Shown here piece after piece: positions 7,801 through 10,445 of a stretch of DNA of 10,445 bases. The DNA is taken from contig CADCOX010000359.1 of assembly GCA_902803195.1 (NCBI GenBank), positions 1-10,445 of the forward strand, read 5' to 3'. A model generated the notes under the pieces. It had not been told where the DNA came from. It saw only the letters and a program-made list of their open reading frames with translations, and did not search any database. Made by a program: the position numbers and the translations under genes. This stretch comes from an uncultured Bacteroidales bacterium (GTDB lineage: Bacteria > Bacteroidota > Bacteroidia > Bacteroidales > Bacteroidaceae). Every line of letters begins with the position of its first letter. The stretch's first letter is position 1.

Positions 7801-9460
7801 CACCTTCAGCGGCACGGGCGCAATCGTCGGCAAGTCCAAACTCATCAAACGAGGCACAGGCACGCTCACTGTTTCCACCGACAATACATACACTGGCGGC
7901 ACACGCATCAGCCAAGGTACGCTATCGGTCGCATCGCTTAGCAATGAGAACCAAGCCAACGGCCACCTCGGAGGTGTCAACACCGCTGCCAATAAGTTCA
8001 TTATCGAGAATGGCGCTACGCTCCGCAATACGGCTGTCGTCACCCAGGGTTCGCCCATGCAGTTCCTTACGGCTGAGGGCGGTGTACTCAACACGAATGC
8101 CGACTTCAACATGAATCGCGGCTTCAGCGGCACCCTCCTTACTAAGACCGGTAACGCCTGGCTCAAGGTCTATGCCAACAGCTCGCTCCAGCGCTTGGTC
8201 ATCGCTGCTGGTGCAGTCAACACCTTCAGCGGTAATCCTGCTGCGACGGTCGAGTTCCAGGGCGGCGCCCTCTACGACGACTCGCAAGCAGCCTCCCACG
8301 CCATCGTCGTTCCTAAGGGCAAGTCTGGCACTTGGTATCTGACGGATGTTTATTACACGGCCTACGCCAATAAGATTACGGGCGAAGGCACGCTCACCAT
8401 AGTGCCGCGCAACAAGGTCAGCCGCGTGCGCATCACCGGCGACTGGTCGAAGTTCGAAGGTACGATCAAGCATACCACGAAGGAAATCTGGCTGCCTCTC
8501 GATGCCAGCACGGGCATGCCTAAGGCTACCCTCGACATCGCTGCAGGATGCACTGTCACGAACGTGGCCCAGTCCTTCACCATCGGCCGCCTCTCTGGCA
8601 CGGGCTCGCTTGCTCATCCGATTTCCAACTTCAAGAATCAGACTGCCGTCAGTGGCAGCAATACGTGGAACGTAGGTAACAGCGACCTCGGCGACTTCAC
8701 CTTCGCTGGCACCTTCACCGATGGCGGTGGCAGCAACAAAACCAACTTCGCGAAGGTCGGCACTTGCAAGATGACCGTCAGCGGCAAGAGCAACCACACG
8801 GGCACCACGCGCGTCAATGCCGGTGAGCTTTGCATCAAGTCGGGCGCACAGCTCGGCACTGGTGCCCTCACTGTTGCCAAAGGCGGCATCCTCTCAGGCG
8901 TCACCACCGCTTCGGTGCCCTTGCTCAATAGCGCTGTCAACGTCCTGGCTGGCGGCACGCTCCACGTCGGAGCTACCGCCTCGGCCACCACGGGACAGAT
9001 GAATTTCGACGGCAAGAATGTCACTATCGCCAAAGGCGCCTACTTGCAACTCGGCTTCAGCCGCGCGGCTACGGAGACGTCCACGGGTGGCACCTCTTTG
9101 CAGAACATAGGCAAGCTCACCATCAACGGCACCCTCCAACTCTATTGCTCCGATGCCTTCATCGAAAGCGCCCAGGATGGCGATATCGTACGTCTCTGGA
9201 AGGATGTCAGCAGTGTCACGGGCACGCCTGTCCTCGAGACCATCCTCATCGACCGCGAGCGTGGTCTCGTCTGGGACGACAGTCAGATTGCCGAAGGTAT
9301 CCTCCGCGTGAAGGTCGATCCTGCTGTCGGCATCCATGACATCACTTCGGCCGACGCTCTCAGTGGACAGCCTGTCTACACCATCGACGGCCGTCGCGTC
9401 AACCAGCCACGCCGTGGCGATGTTTACGTCGTCGGAGGCCGCAAGGTCCTTGTCAAGTAA
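4841..9460 (+). CDS. Secreted PL11 rhamnogalacturonan lyase fused to autotransporter-like repeats
   Basis: A 1539-residue exported enzyme expected to cleave rhamnogalacturonan I by beta-elimination. A signal peptide (residues 1-20, ending LCA) precedes a PL11 module of about 22-632, whose length and layout match YesW/YesX-type lyases. Calcium-loop-like motifs of the beta-propeller are GDVTGDG (143-149), DWDEDGKAE (211-219), GDVDWDGRDE (377-386) and ADIFGDWRE (562-570); RIYTLWHDHQYRN (594-606) is also characteristic. A PPPP linker (634-637) leads into about 870 residues of serine/threonine/glycine-rich beta-strand sequence with three passenger-associated repeats, then a sorting-like tail (1512-1539). 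Classic PL11 enzymes are near 600-650 residues, so more than half of this protein is accessory. It has its own promoter and a convergent GH95 neighbour. ATG at 4841 is the only start that keeps the signal peptide. The lyase call is firm; the role of the C-terminal half is inferred. Confidence 0.88.
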   Translation: MKTRTIFFLLVMFAFMPLCAQRHTDRLDRGLVAVPANVNGGSGSGNFVSWKIFGEEYYDVTYNLYANGNLLKAGLTVGCYSHSGGSATTKYQVAAVVNGVEQEKCAEVTRWNNGYKDISVASVTDRAGAVVTSMYELNDISLGDVTGDGIVEFIIKRNYRGSNPSLTESGNRTRFNLYECYTLEGKRLWSIDLGPNLMAGPDEQWDLVAFDWDEDGKAECIMRGADNMIIHTATGKNIQIGNMNYYAPRDEYTRNGAEYLLYLNGETGEPYGWDGQTEKFTPMAYPLPRFEAGESDYKTVWGENDTGHRSTKHYFGAPFLDGRHASIFLGRGCYTRHKFCALDVDPATHKLTQRWRWNEYSGGSPWFGNGFHNFAIGDVDWDGRDEIIFGSMIIDDNGKGLCTTGLGHGDAQHCADLDPYRHGNEQFTCNETSPACTYWNATTGKILYRLQSTADDGRALAANFSNSFPGSMGRSTQTGLVSLTADKVIDGGPSTGGTNDALFWSHLNQRIYWDGDLCDEVMDSPGSEAREAAIYKPGGGRLLTTSGCNTNNDSKNNPCALADIFGDWREELVMRAENNTKIRIWTTAIPTTFRIYTLWHDHQYRNAMVWQCVGYNQPPHKSYFLGQMEGITTPPPPLTTTGRVVLGNGGAINADTKGQHVLICESANTTVSMSDGAQPAVATFYVPTWVQGTNSNVLNGTAKVDTEVYACTVSGGSLAGKARLVKQGDGVLTLPASEFTHTGNTDVWAGTVNFNGKMLQSSFWLNRFAELNSDGGAFRRIKMDYASILRPGGADHRGRVQTDSLMLGFGARVQMDVYSEGTAADAIQARLVNIETHLTGNWLNYGPKYLAPVFEFVVHPSDGASDLAAGRYLLFEGVEEIKGKLSDIIIEGLGTAVKAELVQENDKIYLVVSVVRSAGDIVWTGAESAQWQFGGDENFALTASPTTPESFVTDDIVRFTDDASRLTVSIKGDIQADSIIVDASKNYTFSGTGAIVGKSKLIKRGTGTLTVSTDNTYTGGTRISQGTLSVASLSNENQANGHLGGVNTAANKFIIENGATLRNTAVVTQGSPMQFLTAEGGVLNTNADFNMNRGFSGTLLTKTGNAWLKVYANSSLQRLVIAAGAVNTFSGNPAATVEFQGGALYDDSQAASHAIVVPKGKSGTWYLTDVYYTAYANKITGEGTLTIVPRNKVSRVRITGDWSKFEGTIKHTTKEIWLPLDASTGMPKATLDIAAGCTVTNVAQSFTIGRLSGTGSLAHPISNFKNQTAVSGSNTWNVGNSDLGDFTFAGTFTDGGGSNKTNFAKVGTCKMTVSGKSNHTGTTRVNAGELCIKSGAQLGTGALTVAKGGILSGVTTASVPLLNSAVNVLAGGTLHVGATASATTGQMNFDGKNVTIAKGAYLQLGFSRAATETSTGGTSLQNIGKLTINGTLQLYCSDAFIESAQDGDIVRLWKDVSSVTGTPVLETILIDRERGLVWDDSQIAEGILRVKVDPAVGIHDITSADALSGQPVYTIDGRRVNQPRRGDVYVVGGRKVLVK
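7010..8836 (+). repeat. Passenger-associated beta-strand repeats within the PL11 protein
   Basis: Three protein-level repeats share the pattern K.G.G.LT(L/V)...(N/S).(T/H)TG.T.(I/V)..G(T/E)L, like the autotransporter-associated (PATR) repeat. They are at 7010-7111 (residues 724-757, VKQGDGVLTL...), 7841-7930 (1001-1030, IKRGTGTLTVSTDNTYTGGT...) and 8747-8836 (1303-1332, AKVGTCKMTVSGKSNHTGTT...). The spacing is irregular, at about 277 and 302 residues. The block IVWTGAESAQWQF (921-933) resembles the W-rich start of such repeat units. These segments normally stack as a beta-helix or extended beta-stalk. The copies are diverged at DNA level, so recent tandem duplication is unlikely. Confidence 0.65.
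9374..9457 (+). other. C-terminal sorting-like tail of the PL11 protein
   Basis: The last 28 residues contain VYTIDGRRV...RRGDVYVVGGRKVLVK. The pattern Y..xGRR(V/L)...P..G.Y(V/I)..GRK is the short C-terminal tail common on secreted Prevotella proteins and resembles the end of type IX secretion (T9SS) type A domains. Here the usual preceding beta-sandwich is not obvious. Secretion by T9SS is an inference; no T9SS gene is in the window. Confidence 0.6.
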
Positions 9461-9467
9461 AGACTCC

Positions 9468-9495
9468 ACTTATCCTCATAAGCTTGATAAGTTTT
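9468..9495 (+). terminator. Weak candidate terminator after the PL11 gene
   Basis: A 7-bp stem ACTTATC (9468-9474) / GATAAGT (9486-9492) with an 11-nt loop leads into four T residues (9492-9495). The stem has few GC pairs and can be replaced by an alternative pairing CTTAT/ATAAG (9469-9473/9478-9482), so termination efficiency is doubtful. Confidence 0.4.
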
Positions 9496-9501
9496 AGGGC
9501 A

Positions 9502-9539
9502 CGGAGACACAGAGAAAACATAAGAACTCTGTGTCTCCG
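9502..9539. repeat. 13-bp inverted repeat between convergent CAZyme genes
   Basis: CGGAGACACAGAG (9502-9514) is perfectly inverted as CTCTGTGTCTCCG (9527-9539) around a 12-nt loop. It is the strongest hairpin in the 133-bp gap and is placed where a bidirectional terminator would be useful, but no run of T follows on either strand. Words of this type (CTCTGTGTCTC...) occur, as I recall, as dispersed intergenic repeats in unrelated bacteria, so it may be a repeat element instead of, or as well as, a terminator. Confidence 0.6.
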
Positions 9540-9593
9540 CGTCTTTGTGTAAGAATAAACATCAACAGTCTAAATCGTCAGAGCCTCGCGGTC

Positions 9594-10445
9594 TCATTGT
9601 GGACGGACCATCCACTTGCGCCCGTTCTCGATATAAAGCCCTCGTGAGGGACGGAATGAGAGTCGCCGTCCAGCGAGGTCGTAGCGGTTGGACGTAGATG
9701 AGTCGTGCCGCGCCATAATCTCATGCTTGGCCGTCTCTGTTCCTTCCGTGTTGGTAAGCGAGACGATGTAACTCTCGCCCTCGATGGTTGCGAACTCCAA
9801 GGTCGTTTCCTCGCCATAATTGTAGCAGAGCGTTTGTCCGTTGGCATCTGTGATTGTCACGTAACGTTCAGCTGGGACGTATAGCCGGCAGTCGCGCCCT
9901 GCCAGCGAGTGGACGTTGGCTTCCACATCATCGCCTCGCCAACTGATGTCGACCTCAAATCCTTCTTCAGCGCGCAGACCGTGCACCATGCCGCCGTCCC
10001 GCCATGCCTCAGGCAGTGCTGGCAATAGGCGCAGAATACCCCCATGACTCTGCAGCAGCATTTCAGCTATGCCCGCCGTGACGCCGAAGTTTCCATCGAT
10101 CTGGAATGGAGGGTGGGCCGACAGCAGGTTGCAATAGATGCCGGCCACGGCAGGATTCGTACTGACGGCATAGCTCTTGGCATGCCGCAAGGCCGATCGC
10201 AGCGTGGCGTATGCCTGTTCGCTGTCGCCCAGACGAGCCCATAGGCAGAGCCTCCAGGCCATCGCCCAACCCGTATTGCGCTCGCCGCGTAGCAGCAGGG
10301 AATGGCGTACGGCCTGAGTCAATGTGGCATCGCCGTCAAGCAGGTTGAAAGGGTAGAGGCACATCAGATGCGAGACGTGGCGATGCTGGCGCTCGGCTGC
10401 ACTCGTGTAAGGCAGATGTTTCCATTCGCGCAGCAGCAGGTCACC
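9594..10445 (-). CDS. GH95 alpha-L-fucosidase/alpha-L-galactosidase, C-terminal third
   Basis: Glycoside hydrolase family 95 enzyme removing terminal alpha-L-fucose (or, in some members, alpha-L-galactose) from plant or host glycans. 283 residues are visible and the start lies beyond the right edge; the family is usually near 780-830 residues. The frame is open through the window end, where HRHVSHLMCLYPF (about 10345-10385) begins the visible conserved part. RRG/RG..NTGWAMAW-type sequence follows, then AHPPFQIDGNFG with its aspartate codon at 10095-10097, a position I believe carries a catalytic residue in characterised members. Next come LLPALPEAWRDGGMVHGLRAEEGFEVDI and a C-terminal beta-sandwich (about residues 180-235 of the visible part). 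The HRH.SHL.GLYP motif has Cys where Gly is usual. It faces the PL11 gene, which suggests a shared plant cell-wall target. Pectic versus other substrate is inferred. Confidence 0.9.
   Translation of the reverse strand, partial: GDLLLREWKHLPYTSAAERQHRHVSHLMCLYPFNLLDGDATLTQAVRHSLLLRGERNTGWAMAWRLCLWARLGDSEQAYATLRSALRHAKSYAVSTNPAVAGIYCNLLSAHPPFQIDGNFGVTAGIAEMLLQSHGGILRLLPALPEAWRDGGMVHGLRAEEGFEVDISWRGDDVEANVHSLAGRDCRLYVPAERYVTITDANGQTLCYNYGEETTLEFATIEGESYIVSLTNTEGTETAKHEIMARHDSSTSNRYDLAGRRLSFRPSRGLYIENGRKWMVRPQ
9597..9689 (-). other. C-terminal sorting-like tail of the GH95 protein
   Basis: The final 31 residues include RYDLAGRRL, PSRGLYIENGRKWMV and a terminal RPQ. They align position by position with the PL11 tail: GRR(V/L), RG, Y(V/I), GRK. 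They follow the GH95 beta-sandwich through a low-complexity spacer (TEGTETAKHE...SSTSN). The similarity between two unrelated enzymes argues for a common export or anchoring signal rather than a catalytic part. Confidence 0.6.

Noticed and set aside
7922..8797. A 291-codon open frame antisense to the repeat part of the PL11 gene
   Set aside because: It is a shadow of the Gly/Thr/Ser-rich repeats, with low-complexity composition and no promoter or family resemblance.
9540..9593. A further gene or RNA in the gap between PL11 and GH95
   Set aside because: The remaining bases contain no reading frame of note and no recognisable RNA fold.

Overview
The window looks like a chromosomal segment of a gut- or rumen-type Bacteroidales bacterium, most likely Prevotellaceae-like. 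The reasons are the Bacteroidales gene order rluD-ddl-acyltransferase, a DUF4254 protein, a NigD-like lipoprotein with an acidic stretch after its lipobox cysteine, a promoter of the Bacteroidetes type (TAnnTTTG), absence of clear Shine-Dalgarno sequences, and secreted CAZymes with the short 'GRR...P..G.Y...GRK' C-terminal tail common in Prevotella. The genus is an inference.

Layout. Positions 2-3222 (+) hold a housekeeping block: the 3' part of a RluD-type 23S rRNA pseudouridine synthase, D-alanine-D-alanine ligase three bases downstream, and, after a 254-bp gap, a PlsC-like glycerolipid acyltransferase. That gap is filled by a mosaic of short repeats: an array of 14 heptamers ATTCGTC, inverted copies of the same heptamer, and two modules present on both sides in opposite orientation. 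A strong hairpin at 3250-3272 closes the block and probably also ends the convergent genes to its right.

Positions 3294-4583 (-) hold a DUF4254 gene followed by a NigD-like lipoprotein gene, probably one transcript starting in the 4584-4840 divergent intergenic region. The same region carries a good Bacteroidetes-type promoter facing right.

Positions 4841-9460 (+) encode a single 1539-residue secreted protein: signal peptide, a PL11-type rhamnogalacturonan lyase module (about residues 22-632), a proline linker, roughly 870 residues of autotransporter-passenger-like beta-strand repeat sequence, and a C-terminal sorting-like tail. There is no autotransporter barrel. Convergent to it, from 9594 beyond the window's right edge (-), lies the C-terminal third of a GH95 alpha-L-fucosidase/galactosidase, ending in a similar tail. 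Together the two enzymes suggest attack on pectic (rhamnogalacturonan) or fucosylated plant polysaccharides by secreted or surface-displayed enzymes. No SusC/SusD pair or regulator is visible here.

The most unusual items are the PL11/passenger-repeat fusion, the shared C-terminal tails, and the repeat mosaic between ddl and the acyltransferase. I found no CRISPR array, RNA gene, transposase or defence system.
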